Part shown: positions 23,405 through 34,858 of the stretch, one piece after another
How the letters are laid out: every line of letters begins with the position of its first letter
How positions within the stretch are numbered: the first letter of the stretch is position 1
NCBI GenBank assembly: GCA_023213315.1
Contig: JAKCPI010006078.1
Span: forward strand, 124,001 to 188,000
Direction: 5' to 3'
Length of the DNA stretch: 64,000 nucleotides
From: Euborellia annulipes
Lineage: Eukaryota; Arthropoda; Insecta; Dermaptera; Anisolabididae
Position numbers and translations under genes: made by a program
The notes under the pieces: model-generated
What the model saw: the letters and a program-made list of their open reading frames with translations, nothing else
Databases searched by the model: none
What the model was told of the DNA's origin: nothing

Positions 23405-23712
23405 CCTCTCAGTGATGCATTCTTCGAAAGGAGTCGGTGCTGAGGGAGTCCCTCCTCAAATTAGGACATCCTCCATAACATAGAAGAGGTTGGATATAAG
23501 GAGCCGGTTGGAACCAGAAATAAGGATTAGTTCACTGGCTAGAGACGAAAGCAGGAGGAGTTAGAGATAGGGAATAACGTAACTTCACGACGTGCCGGTA
23601 GATGGCTAAGGTCAGAGGCCGGTTGGGTTTGAGGTGTGTGCCTTGGAACACAAAAGCACCTCGGGAAAATAAACGTGGATCCCAATAGGAATTTCAAATA
23701 ATAATAATAATT
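23405..23712 (+). mobile_element. SINE family A copy 4, second part
   Basis: It continues at AGTGATGCATTCTTCGAAAG and runs to the 3' end ATTTCAAATAATAATAATAA. Confidence 0.88.
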
Positions 23713-23775
23713 TATTATTGAATAAAAAATAAATTTAAAGAATAATAATTGTGAAATTTTATTAATCCTTTGTTA
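23713..23775. mobile_element. Foldback MITE F copy 4, right half
   Basis: AAAGAATAATAATTGTGAAA is the reverse complement of the left arm motif near 18270. This shows that the SINE, and later the LINE, landed inside one foldback element. Confidence 0.65.
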
Positions 23776-24469
23776 ATATAAGAACTCTGATTTTATGAGA
23801 ATAAAGATATCAAATTTCTCATACCCTACTAAATAATTTTATTTTCTATATTCTAAATCCTTTTTATAAATCCCTTATGCAGCTAGAATTGATATATTTA
23901 TTTTATTTATTTTTTTTTTAAGTAATTATTCATTGCATGCGAGTCTATTTGTTTGTGATGCAGATAGTAGGCTACGTGTCCATTTCTAAATAGTCGTCTA
24001 GCTATAATTTCATTATTGATTAATTCCTGATAAGATCCTTTAATTCCCTCCTCTTTGGAATTATATATAATTAACTTCCCTTTTTTTTTTTATTATTGAC
24101 CTATTTAGCTTAATAAATAAATAAATATCCTCTTTTTTTTATCTTTGACTATTTAATTATTTATTTACGTATATTTATAATCGAATTGCTTTTTGTTTGT
24201 TTTAAATATCGAATATCTCCTTTTGTTTTAAAAATGAGTTATTACAAGTGTCTATTTAAAATGGATCAATCAAAGTGTGGTAAAATTAACAAAAGAACAA
24301 GTTAGCCCTATTTATTTATTAATAACTATACAATCCACCGGGTGTTATTGTTACTTTGATATAATTAATTTATATTAATTATTTCAAAGAGAATTATATA
24401 GAGATTAAATGAATAATAGACTACCGTTCCCTCTAAAAAAAAAAAAAAAAATTACCAAAAGGCGAAGGC
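23776..24469. other. No gene recognised
   Basis: AT-rich unique sequence. Confidence 0.5.
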
Positions 24470-24520
24470 GGGCCCGATTTAGCTAGCGGGGGGTCCAGGG
24501 GGCGAACCCGCCGCGTCTAG
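24470..24520 (+). mobile_element. Helitron-like 3' end
   Basis: A GC-rich region with a possible GCGGG/CCCGC stem is followed by CGCGTCTAG and then T. The same GGTCCAGGGGGCGAA block is seen at 23268 inside hAT MITE 2. Confidence 0.4.
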
Positions 24521-25150
24521 TTGTAATAAAAATGAGAGAGAAAAAAAATTATTTGTTATTATAAAACGATGGAATTTTTTAAATATCTGCCTACCTTGCG
24601 CTCTTATTCCAATTTTATAGAGTAAATAATCCCAATGAACTAATAGCGCTTTTTTTTTTTTGTGAGCGCCTCCTCTCTCTCAACTCATTTGCAAATGGAT
24701 GACCATTAGAGCAGACGCTCTCTCTCTCTCTCTCTCTTTCGCTAACCGAGCAGTGCAAACTCATGTTCTGCAAGGATAAACGCCGCACCTACTGCTGCTG
24801 CTGCTAATACAAAACGTGCATTTACTTGTTGTTGTTGTTGTTGCTCTCTGCTTCTGCTCCTGCTCATCTGATAATGTCCGTCAGTCTGTTCGTTTGGCTT
24901 TTAGAAACTCTCTCTCTCTTTGCTAATTGAACTCGGGGAAAATTTTAAAGGTGTGTAAATTCAAATCCCCCCCCTTCCCTTAAACGGATATCATTTTGCG
25001 GAAGGGTAAAAAAAAAAGAGAGAGATAGAGAGGAAAAATCAATGCGATTACAATTAAACCTCTACTCTTTTTTTTTTTTTTTGTTCCTCTCTATGAAATG
25101 CAAAAGCCACACCATCTACAGGAAAATTTGTTAGTTTAAATTGGAGAAAA
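24521..25150. other. No gene; GC-richer patch with microsatellites
   Basis: 24660-24940 is less AT-rich than its surroundings and has CT, CTG and TTG repeats. It might be regulatory or untranslated sequence, but no splice-bounded exon is clear. Confidence 0.4.
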
Positions 25151-25640
25151 AAATCTGGTGTGACTGGCGCACAGCACACAACTTTCTCTTACCTTTGGTA
25201 ATCCAAAGTGGTGTTCTGTGCTTGTCACACCATATTTTTTGAGTCGACATATATTTAGTTTCCGACAGTATGGTACATTTGAATTCAAGATGTAAATATT
25301 TATATTTTGTTCCTATGGCAACCATTTCTCCTATTTTTCCTATGAAGTGGTCTTCAGAATATTTCAATGGCAAAATGAGAATATAGATTTGAAAGAGAAT
25401 CTAAAAAATAATTGATTTTTGAATTTTAATCAAAATCGTTGAAACGAATTTTGAGAAAATCGAAAAATACTGAAAAAGTACATCAGTAAAGTATTAGTAC
25501 TCTTTGGTCGATTTCGTTTAAAAGCTTCTTTTCACGCTCCAGGAGGGTACAAAATTTAAATTTTTGACATGAAACCAATACTTGATCTCTATATATATTA
25601 ACATATATAGAGGTAAGAGAAAGTAAAAAGAGAGATTGTT
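25151..25640 (+). mobile_element. Hairpin-headed repeat, family D, copy with internal deletion
   Basis: It starts with the hairpin AATCTGGTGTGACTGGC ... CTTGTCACACCATATTTT, then CAACCATTTCTCCTATTTTTC, the GTACATCAGTAAAGTA core at 25475, and ends with the tail hairpin ATCTCTATATATATTAAC ... GGTAAGAGAAAGTAAAA. The central CA-repeat part seen at 41200 is missing. Confidence 0.75.
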
Positions 25641-25965
25641 GCTGAAGAACTTTGACAAATGAAACAATTGAATCTATTTCCCTTTAGAATTAGAATTCGA
25701 GTCGAATGTCTTTATTCTATTCTAATTAGCCCACGGGATATTATTTAGACCCCTAGCACAAGAGGCGGATTTTCTATCACTGTTCTCAAAGATGAGCAAG
25801 AATTTAAAGTTACATTCAAACAATTTAAGTAGAATTAAAATTGATGAAGATAGGGTTATTAAAAACCTATCTTTCCTTTTTAGTTCTATTTATTATGTAT
25901 TATTTAAGGTAATTTTAAGGAATAAAAGATTCTAAATAATAAATATCTAGTTTGATTTAGTCTCT
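25641..25965 (-). mobile_element. Dispersed repeat, possibly tRNA-derived SINE family
   Basis: Matches 50055-50375 over most of its length (GCTGARGAACTTTGACARATG, AATTAGCCCACGGGATATTA, TAAATAATAAATWTCTAGTTT). In the other copy the minus strand has TAGCACAGTGGTAGAGTA, a good tRNA box A. Here that box is degraded. Confidence 0.5.
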
Positions 25966-26095
25966 TGGGGATGCTTAGTTTTTATTTAAAAGCTTCTTTT
26001 CACCCTCCAGGAGGGTGCCTAATTTAAATATAAAATTTCAGCCTCGTAGCTCAATTCCTTCATACTTTAAGAAGATAAAATTAGGAATTTTTTTT
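25966..26095 (+). repeat. Fragment of repeat family D
   Basis: AAAGCTTCTTTTCACCCTCC and TATAAAATTTCAGCCTCGTA match the middle of the full element at 41110-41185. Confidence 0.6.
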
Positions 26096-26240
26096 TTGGG
26101 GGGGGTCTGCTCTCCCTATAGTCCTATATCCTCGCGATCCTCACCACTGATGATTCGGTCGTGGAAGAAAATACTGAACTATGGCAAAACGACAGCCTTG
26201 GTGTGCCAAATAAGAAATATGCCACTACTGTGCAGGGGGA
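26096..26240 (+). mobile_element. TIR element family G, partial copy
   Basis: CGATCCTCACCACTGATGAT, TCGGTCGTGGAAG and CTATGGCAAAACGACAGCC match the left arm of the element at 5301. No right arm is present. Confidence 0.6.
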
Positions 26241-26274
26241 GATCTTCATTTTCATTTTCTTACTTGTTTTTTTA

Positions 26275-26655
26275 GGTATAACTTAATTTTCTAGCTAGTG
26301 AACTAATCCTTATTTCCTGTTCCATTCGGTTCCTTTTATCCAACTTAGGGTAGATGTCCTAGTTTGAGGAGGGACTTTCGTATAGCGTACTCCTTTCGAA
26401 GAATGCATCACTGAGAGGGAACCTTCTAAAGAATTACGCACTTTCCACAGGACTGGATGTCACAGTAACTCCCCTCTCCTCGTAGAGCGCTATTGTGATC
26501 AATCCAGTGCCTGCTTGAGGATTTGTTTAAATTAAATAAATACTCAAGCAGGCACTGGATTGATTACAATAGCACTCTACGAGTAGAGGGAGTTACTGTG
26601 ACATCCCAGGATCTTTTTTGTAGAAGTCGACACCTTGGCCCGCTAGCTCCCTTTA
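26275..26655 (-). mobile_element. SINE family A, copy 5, with internal inversion
   Basis: A minus-strand copy runs 26285-26545 (CTAGCTAGTGAACTAATCC, GAAGAATGCATCACTGAGA). At 26540-26612 the sequence flips to the plus orientation (CAAGCAGGCACTGGATTG, AGGGAGTTACTGTGACATCC). The minus-strand head (GTAGAAGTCGACACCTTGG) follows at 26615. The result is a ~70-bp palindrome about AAATTAAATAAA inside a SINE. Confidence 0.75.
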
Positions 26656-27305
26656 AAATACCAATACATTCTACTAATTTTAAAGGAATGTGGTAATAGG
26701 ACTGAAAAAAAAAATTAAGACAAAGTGTATAAATTATTTCTTCTTCTTGACCTTTTGACTAATTTATCTAAAAATAAATGAAAGCCCTAATGCAGAGTTT
26801 TTGATATTTCTGATCAACCCCCCCCCGCCCCTCCCCTCCATCCCTTTATTCTTTCTAAACAAATTAGACCTGATTACTAAAAAGTCAACAAAAAAAAAAA
26901 AAAACAAGATTGATGTTGTTAATTTTAACAAAAGTCATGTTTTTTTTTTTTTTGTCAATGAAATCATATACAAATAGTGTAAAGATGGTTGTCGACCTCT
27001 CTCCCTTTTTTTTTAATATAAAACGTATCGTATCGCGCATAGAGAGAGAGAAGAGAGGGACGATTTATTGCCAGACGAGAGGAGATTAATTCGAATGCAT
27101 ACAAGACCCAGGGGAGCCACCTTACTGACTGTCACACAGGTTGCTTAAGCCCCTTTTTTTCAACACAGACACACTCATCCCCAAATGAGTAGGACATGAT
27201 TTACAAATATATGTAAATCTGCAATTGGCATATGCGATGAATAAATGCTTTTATACTTTCGTACACATTTTTGTTTTCTGAAACTGCAAGAATATAATTA
27301 AAAAG
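26656..27305. other. No gene recognised
   Basis: AT-rich, with a C-rich run near 26818-26845. GC-richer sequence at 27030-27180 has no exon signal. Confidence 0.45.
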
Positions 27306-27307
27306 TT

Positions 27308-27640
27308 ATTATTATTATTTGAAATTCTTATACCGTGGTGCTTCCGTGCACGGAGACACACACCTCAAGCACTACCGGCATCCCGTGAAGTTACATTATT
27401 TCCTATCTCTAACTTCTCTCCTTCGTTCGTTTATAGCTAGTGAACTAATCCTTATTTCTGCTTCCTTTTATCAAATCTCTTCTATGCTATGAGAATGTCC
27501 TATTTTGAGGAGGAACTCCTATAGAAGGGACGCCTTTCGAAGAATGCATCACTGAGAAGGGAACCATCTTTACATCACTTCAGGAGGTGATGTCACAGCA
27601 ACTCCCTCTCCTCGTAGAATTGGTAAAATAAAGTGAAACT
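27308..27640 (-). mobile_element. SINE family A, copy 6
   Basis: A minus-strand copy: ATTATTATTATTTGAAATTC (tail complement), GTGCTTCCGTGCACGGAG, AACTAATCCTTATTTC, GAAGAATGCATCACTGAG, then decay after the GTCACAGCAACTCCCTCTCC block. The head is missing. Confidence 0.82.
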
Positions 27641-27871
27641 CCTCGTAGGGGACATTAAAAATAAACTCTATAATCACCATTGACTTGATCAAATCTTTTG
27701 ATATTCAGCAGTTTTCTAGAATTATCAACAAAATTTCATAATTGTAATTGAATTTATTCTTAACCTTAACGTCAAAAACGAATAAAAAATTATTATATAT
27801 AACAATAAATTCATTTTAATAAATAACCAAATTATTGCAATAACAAATCTGGTAAAACTGACAACACATCA

Positions 27872-28440
27872 AAAAAAGTTTGCTGGTGTAGTCACACCAG
27901 TTTTTTATGTTTATTTTCTGATTGTATATTAAAATCTAGCAGGTAAATTTTGTAATCAATCAGAGTAAAATACGTATATTTTGATAACCATTTCTCCTAT
28001 CTTCCCTATGAAGTACAAATAGTCTTTAAACAATTGTGAATGCAAAATGAGTATATACATTTTAAAGAGGATATAAAAAATAATTTAAGTAAAAGAATTT
28101 CGATGGCTGACTAGTAATCATTAGGATCAGGTAGAGGTAGTAGGCAGCCAGCAAGTGATAAAAAAACTCGTTGATGTTTCGAAATCACATCGATCCCATC
28201 TTCAGGACGATAAGCTGTTGCTTAGTTGCTTTTTTTATCACTTGCTGCCTACTACCTCTAACTGATCCTAATAAGATTTTTATGAATTTTAATAAAAATT
28301 GTTGAAGTGAATTTTTTGAAAATCGAAAAAAAAAAAACTAAAAAAGTTGATCAGTAAAGTACTAATACTCTTTGACCGGTTTTGTTCAAAAGCTTAGTGT
28401 CACGTGACTAATTTAAATACAAAATTTCACCCTCTTTTTT
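27872..28440 (+). mobile_element. Repeat family D, diverged copy split by a palindromic insertion
   Basis: A degraded hairpin head (GCTGGTGTAGTCACACCAG) is followed by CATTTCTCCTATCTTCCC, then after an insertion at about 28100-28268 by TTTTTATGAATTTTAAT, the AGTAAAGTACTAATACTC core and AAAGCTTAGTGTCACG. The order matches the copy at 40708. Confidence 0.65.
28112..28268 (-). mobile_element. Palindromic Penelope-like end inserted in repeat D
   Basis: Arms GGATCAGGTAGAGGTAGTAG and CTACTACCTCTAACTGATCC, extending through GGCAGCCAGCAAGTGATAAA, are inverted. The asymmetric centre on the minus strand reads CTGAAGATGGGAT ... ATTTCGAAACATC. The design and the GGCAGCCAGCAA block match the 13.3-kb palindrome. 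A clean TSD was not found. Confidence 0.6.
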
Positions 28441-28654
28441 GCTTTTTTTTTTTTTTGTTTTTGAGATATTTTATTCAACACATTAATTTCACAAATTAAA
28501 TTCCACAAAAAAATTGAATTAATTAATTTGCATAATTTAAATTCCGCAATAAGAAATAAAACAATCAAAATAAACTCTTCTTTTTTTTTTGTTAACCTCT
28601 ATCATTTACTATAAAGAATATTTTAAATAATTTTATAGCTCTATATGGGATTGA

Positions 28655-28950
28655 ATGGCCGGAGGAGGTGACCCCAAAGGCTCTGCATTGGCGAAATGCT
28701 CACCCCCACCCCCACCCCCTAACCCCCCAGGGACTCAACTCTTATGCCCTCTTACCCCCCCACCACCACATCCCCGGGTCTTTTTTTCGCCACCCCGTCG
28801 TTTTTATAGCCAATTCCCGTCACCCTTTAGGGCATGATGGCTGCCTTTCCCGCCGCCATTGGCCTGCCCGCACCATTCACCTATTATTTTTTATTTTTTA
28901 TAATAAAGATCATCTCCGGCTTTATGATTCTCTCTCCCCATCCCTTTGTG
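28655..28950. other. GC-rich island, unassigned
   Basis: A ~250-bp C-rich block stands out from the AT-rich background. Two overlapping plus-strand frames (proline-rich, 60 and 96 codons) result from composition. It could be a small CpG-type regulatory island, a TE end or an exon, but no motif decides. Confidence 0.35.
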
Positions 28951-31265
28951 TAATATAATTACAAACATAAGAATATTATTATTATTGAAGGGCCCTTTCA
29001 TTAAAATATCAATTAACAATGACGATGATGATAGCTTTTGAATAGGTTAAGAGATATTAATTATTTAGCAAATAAAAAAAAAAAAAGTTGAAAAAAAAAG
29101 ATTATCAAAGATTAATTCAGAATAAATGCGTTAGAGTGCGCTTGTTAAATTTTAAGGACTATTAATAAATAAATGGTTTAGAATTTTTGATCAATTGTAT
29201 GTAAATTTTATAAACAACTCAGTGGAGATTTAATTAATTGACCTTTCGAAAATTTAATCCTTTGGGATTTTTGAATATAAAATCTAGAATTTCGGAGAAT
29301 TCTCTCAGGATATTTATTGAGGTTTATTAGAAATTAAATTAAAATTTTATGTGATTTGAATTGAAAAACTTTGAATTAATTTTGCAAATATTGAATTGAT
29401 TGATTAATTAAATTAAATTAAATTCCGCAATAGGAATAATTTTTTTTTACATCAATATAAACTAACAAATAAATAGAGAAATAATAAACTTATGATTAAT
29501 TATTAATTAATAAATTTATAAAATTATTTTTTATTATATTATTTTTAATTTTTTATTTGAAGTAAATAAATTTTAATATTTTTTTTTAATTAAATTAATT
29601 TGAATTCTCAATTGATTAATAAATTAAGAATAAATAGTTATTTTAATATTTTTTTTTTAAATTAAATTAATTTGAATTCTCAATTGATTAATTAAATTCA
29701 AATAATTTTATTAATTCTTTGAATTTAAAATTCTAATCCATTAAATTTCGCAAATTTTAATATTTTTCTTCTAATAAATTAAATTAATTTGAAATTTTTT
29801 TTATTATTATTTTGTGTTTTAATTATAAATTTATTATTCCACATATAATTATATAACCTTTTTTTTAATTAATTTAAAAAATTTTAATTGAATTATATTT
29901 CACACATGATTAATTATGAAATTAATTTTAAATACTTATTTCTTTCGTTTTAATTAATTATTCATTTCTTTTATGTACAACAAGGACCTCGTTTATTTAC
30001 AATATCGTGTTTTATCTTAACATATATAATCGTAAAAAAACTTCAAAACATTAAAATACTTCTATATTCTATCTTTGCAAACATAAATTACTAAGTAAAG
30101 TCAGGGATGGGGGGGGGAATGTTTAAAATACCATAAACTATCTCTTCTATCTCTGTCCATTGACAAGTTATTAATATTCTCTCGCTTTTCGTGGAAATTC
30201 GATACTAAATTGGGAAGTCGGTTGAAATATAGCTAGAAGGGAAGGGAGATTTAATTTCCATTGCCTCTCTCTCTCTCCCATCAAACAGAAGGGACACCTC
30301 GTGACCCCTTCGTGTTACGTTAATGATTCACTCTTGGGCTGGTAATCTGAAGATGAAGACGAACCAAGAAGACTAAAAGGACGGATTAAGCATTAATAAG
30401 CGTCTCTAAACTCTCAGAGAGTCAAGTCACCATCGTCTATCCATCAAATGAGAGTTTGAACGAGATTTCAAGTCATAAAAGCATCAACCCCCACCACCTA
30501 TCTCGCTAAAATAACTAACTCTTCAATTAGAAATGAAAAAAAAAAATTATTAAAATCCATCAGTAAATTAAATATTTTTTTTTTTTACCTTTTACATAAC
30601 AAGAAGATGTCACATATGGTGTCGAAATACTTATAAAGGGTTAATATCAAATTAATATATTATTGAAACAGAAAACCTTGTGAATTTAATTCTCCTATTT
30701 TACATAACAGTTTTGAATGTTAAATTAAATTTGCAGAATTTAAATCATTAATTTCAATTAAAGAACTTGTTATTAAAATTTAAAATTCTAATTAAAGTTA
30801 AATTAAATTAAAATTAATTATTTATTAAAAGAAAAATTTCATAATAAATAATTAATTAAAAATTAACATCAAGTGTAGGATTTTTTTTTTTTTTTGGAAT
30901 AGGTGAATAATAAGGCCCGAAGACCTATAGAGACCAATGGTCACATGCAGCCAGGAAGAAAAGAAATTAATTCAAGTATTAACTATTGGTGAAATTAATT
31001 TAATTGAAATTTTTTTAATAAATAAGAAATTACATCTATAATATTTAAGATTTTATATGCATGGAGTATGTAAGCCGCGAGGGGGGATTTATATAATTAA
31101 ATATTTATTAATTCATATACCCGAAAAAAGTAAGGGTGTGATGCCAGGAGTCGAACCACGGATCCACCAATGTACTCGGTGTAGAAATGTAAGAATTTGC
31201 GATATTAAAAAAAATTAAATTCTGAATTCAAATTACTCTTAAATAAATGTAAAATTTGTGAAATT
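28951..31265. other. No gene; very AT-rich
   Basis: 29400-29960 is nearly pure A/T, with a ~75-bp duplicated unit at 29573-29700 (TTTGAATTCTCAATTGATTA twice). On the minus strand at 31137-31170, GGTTCGACTCCTGGCATCA resembles the T-arm and 3' end of a tRNA, but no 5' half exists. A C- and GA-containing patch at 30240-30500 has no clear exon. Confidence 0.5.
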
Positions 31266-31269
31266 TAAT

Positions 31270-31615
31270 ATTATTATTATTTATTATTTGAAATTCCTAT
31301 CGGGATCCCCGTTTATTTATTTATCCGAGGTGCTTTCGTGCACGTAGACACACACTTCAAACCCAACCGGCCTTACAACTGTCAGGCCATAGACATCTAC
31401 AGGCACCCCATTAAGTTACATTATTTCCTATCTCTAACTCTTCCTCCTGCGTTCGTTTCTAGCTAGTGAACTAATCCTTATTTCTAGATCCACCCGGTTC
31501 CTTTTATTCAACCTCTTCTATGCTAGGGAGGATGTCCTAGTTGAGGAGGCCGAAGAATGCATCACTTTAGGCCCCTTTCACAGGATGGGATGTCACAGCA
31601 ACCCTCTTATTAAAG
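31270..31615 (-). mobile_element. SINE family A, copy 7
   Basis: A minus-strand copy from ATTATTTGAAATTCCTATCG (tail side) through AGCTAGTGAACTAATCC and GAAGAATGCATCACT to GATGTCACAGCAACCCTC. It has small internal deletions and the head is missing. Confidence 0.85.
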
Positions 31616-32868
31616 AAATGTAAAATATGCGAAATTCAAATTCTAATATTTTTTTTTTTTATTCGAAAATCAAATTTAGAACTACAAGATTAAATTTAAT
31701 CGAATAATACATTACTTGAAATAAAAGTAAATTAAAAAAAATAAATAAAATAGTAATCGGATATTAAGATTTTATAAAATTCAACATTTCAGACTCGAAT
31801 CAAGACCTTTCTCAAGATAAATTGTAATTAATATATAAAAACGCCGGGTGAGACATCTTAAAAATGTGACTAACATTTATTATGATTATTATAATTAGAA
31901 TGACGTCAGACTCTCACTACCCGGAGGAGGGGGAAAAAACAAAAAAGAAGAGAATTAAATGAATTTTCTTTAAACTTCCTTCTTTTTTTTAATGTTCACT
32001 TTATTATTCTAAGTATTTATGATTAAATTATCTTTTTCATATATTTTCTTCTCTTATTATACTTTTAAAATAACATCTCGCTCCCTTATTTATACACTTT
32101 TTATATTTCCCTCACGGAGTATAATATATTCTACGTATGATAATATTAAGAAGAGGGAAAATTTAATAATTTTATCACTTTGTAAAATTAATAATAAAGT
32201 AGCCGCTACTTTGCACATCTCTTTGAAGAAATTTGTATTCTCTTATTAAGCAATGCGTTGAGACTAGAGAATTCTGTAACGTAGATGTATAGATCTCGCC
32301 TCTTATGCTATGGTAAATTGACCATATGGGACAAATGGGATGAAATCGACCGAAACCGTAACCGAAAAATCATTCGACTTTATTTTTTTTTTTAGTATAG
32401 GGGAGAGGGGATCATTTGAACACTGGGCACCCTTGAACACGCGGTTTTTAAAAATTGTCGCTCATCTTTTGGGGGAAATATTTCTACAGTGAGTTACATT
32501 AATGCAAGATATATCTGTGTCTAGATCCACAACTGCCTTTGTCTTTGTTTCGAGTTCCCAGCACCATATGAACGTTTTTTTTTTTTTTTTTTTGTGTAAT
32601 AGAAAAATTTTTGAATGATATATTTTATACTGTAGTTTTTGTTTTATTATTTTTAAGCGAATTAGTGTTTTACCATTTAAAAGGGAATGTTTTAGTTTCC
32701 ATATTTTATACTGAAAAGCTTTGCTTCTAATATGTGAAAATTGCTTTTTCACACAAAACTTGACTCTGGGGCACATTTGAACATAGCAAAACAAGCAATT
32801 TTGTCGAATATCAAGTTCTTAACTTTCTTGTTTTGTTTTTCGCCCAATATTATTATTTTGTGCAAATT
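31616..32868. other. No gene recognised
   Basis: AT-rich. The 110-codon minus frame at 32462-32794 matches no recognised family and includes a homopolymer lysine run. Confidence 0.45.
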
Positions 32869-32965
32869 AAAAAATCTGGTGTGACTGGTCGCACAGCACA
32901 CAACTATCTCTTAATTTGATAATTGAAAGGTGTGTTCTGCGCTTGTTACGCCAGACTTTTTGTAT
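32869..32965. repeat. Hairpin head of repeat family D, solo
   Basis: AAATCTGGTGTGACTGGTCG ... CTTGTTACGCCAGACTTTTT forms the head hairpin. The rest of the element is absent because SINE A copy 8 begins just after. Confidence 0.7.
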
Positions 32966-32982
32966 CGTTATATATTTAGAGG

Positions 32983-33512
32983 GGGCTCGCTTATGTAGTG
33001 AGCTAAGATGTCGGCTTCTACAAAGAAGATCCCTGTTCAAATAATTGGCTTGCGAGATTTTTCATTAAATAAAAATATTTATTTAATGTAAACAAATCGT
33101 CTAGCAGGCACTGGATTGGAATATTGGATCTCACCACAATAGTCCCGGGGCAACTCTACGAGGAGAGGGAGTTGCTGTGACATCCCGCCTTGTGGAAGGG
33201 ACGTAAAGAAGGTTCCCTCTTAGTGATGCATTCTTCGAAAGGAGTCGGTGCTGAGGGAGTCCCTCTTCAAACTAGGACATCCTCCCTAGCATAGAAGAGG
33301 TTGGATAAAAGTAACCGGGTGCAACCAGAAATAAGGATTAGTTCACTAGATAGAGACGAAAGCAGGAGGAGGGGTTAGAGATAGGAAATGATGTAACTTC
33401 ACGGGGTGCCGGTAGATGGCTACGGCCTGGCTGGATTTGAGGTGTGTGTCTTCGTGCCCGAAATCACCTCGGGGAAATAAACGGGGGATAGGAATTTCAA
33501 ATAATAATAAAA
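32983..33512 (+). mobile_element. SINE family A, copy 8 (full length)
   Basis: The head GGGGGCTCGCTTATGTAGTG and box B-like TGTTCAAATAATTGG are followed by all body blocks and the end AATTTCAAATAATAATAA. Confidence 0.88.
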
Positions 33513-34340
33513 AAAAAGTGAAAAATTGATTAAGAAAAGACAAGGGTCCTCTACAGGCGGATCCGAATCAGGCTGCCTTCGAGAGGGGGCAGTAAACTTT
33601 TATTTTAATTATAAATAATTAATTTTTTTTTTTGTTTTTGTTTTTTTAACGTTGTTGATATATAAGGAAAGAAGATAAGTGAGCCGTGGAAATTTATGAC
33701 TTGCGCCTCTCTCCTTTCATCATCATCATCACATAATATCGAAAGACTTTTAATACCTTGCCAAGTATAATTAAACTTATCCCTCCTCTCCTTTCCGTTA
33801 ACCGTTCAAAGTGTTTATTAATATTTTGGTGGGATATTTTCTAAACCAGAAAAGAGTAGGTGGAGAAAATTAAATTAATTTCAAGCTTAGGTTGTTGTTG
33901 TTGTTGTTGTTTGAGGGCGCGAAAGGAAATCTCTCTACTGCGATGGATGGAGAGCTTAATACAGTTGACTGAGTTAAGTTGCTATTAGACAATTAGTGTA
34001 TACGACATGGAATTTTTACAGTGATTTGATTTTATAGTGAAAAAAGTATTTTATATATCAAGTGGATGCTTTTAATTATTTTTGATGTGGGGGCGGCCAT
34101 TTTTATAAAGTGGTGCAAGTCAATTTTTTTTTTTTTATTTTAGCGTTAAGATGCATTTCTTTGTTTGGTTTCTTTAAGTGTTAGAGATATTTTTTTTTTT
34201 TTTTTTATTTATTTTCGGCTGTTGGCTACCGCCTTTTAGCCCCACCCATTTTTTTTTTTACAATATTTCATTCCATTTTTTTTTCCAAAATACAATTTTC
34301 TAAAATTCCATGTAGGCCTACATAAAAATCAATGTTTTAA
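33513..34340. other. No gene recognised
   Basis: AT-rich, with a GTT repeat near 33893-33912 and poly-T runs. Confidence 0.5.
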
Positions 34341-34344
34341 AAAG

Positions 34345-34858
34345 TTATACAAAAAGAAAACAATATTTAGAAAATTAGATCTGAAACAAGAATATTTAGC
34401 AAATTCTACATAAGCAAAACAATATTTAGAAAATTCTACATAAATAAAACAATATTTAGCAAATTCTACATAACAAAAAATATTTAGAAAATTCTACATA
34501 AATAAAACAATATTTAGCAAATTCTACATAAACAAAACAATATTTAGCAAATTCTACATAAGCAAAACAATATTTAGCAAATTCTACATAAATAAAACAA
34601 TATTTAGCAAATTCTACATAAGCAAAACAATATTTAGCAAATTCTACATAAATAAACCAATATTTAGCAAATTCTACATAAACAAAACAATATTTAGCAA
34701 ATTCTACATAAATAAAACAATATTTAGCAAATTCTACAAAAACAAAACAATATTTAGCAAATTCTACATAAATAAAACAATATTTAGAAAATTCTACATA
34801 AGCAAAACAATATTTAGCAAATTCTACAAAAACAAAACAATATTTAGAAAATTCTAAA
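34345..34858. repeat. 30-bp minisatellite, ~17 units, with dimeric order
   Basis: The unit AACAATATTTAGCAAATTCT plus ACATAARYAA repeats without spacers. Neighbouring units often alternate AAGCAA, AACAAA and AAATAA variants, so the array partly repeats as 60-bp dimers. It has no spacers and is not a CRISPR. Confidence 0.93.

Noticed and set aside
28655..28958. Proline-rich small protein from the GC island
   Set aside because: Two overlapping frames are equally open because of C-richness; no evidence for either.
31137..31170. Minus-strand tRNA gene
   Set aside because: Only a T-arm-like GGTTCGACTCC and a 3' part are present; no D-arm or acceptor pairing.
32462..32794. 110-codon minus-strand frame
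   Set aside because: No recognised motif, contains a homopolymer lysine run, and lacks splice or start context.
34345..34858. Regular 30-bp repeats as a CRISPR array
   Set aside because: Units are contiguous, there are no unique spacers, and the context is animal DNA.
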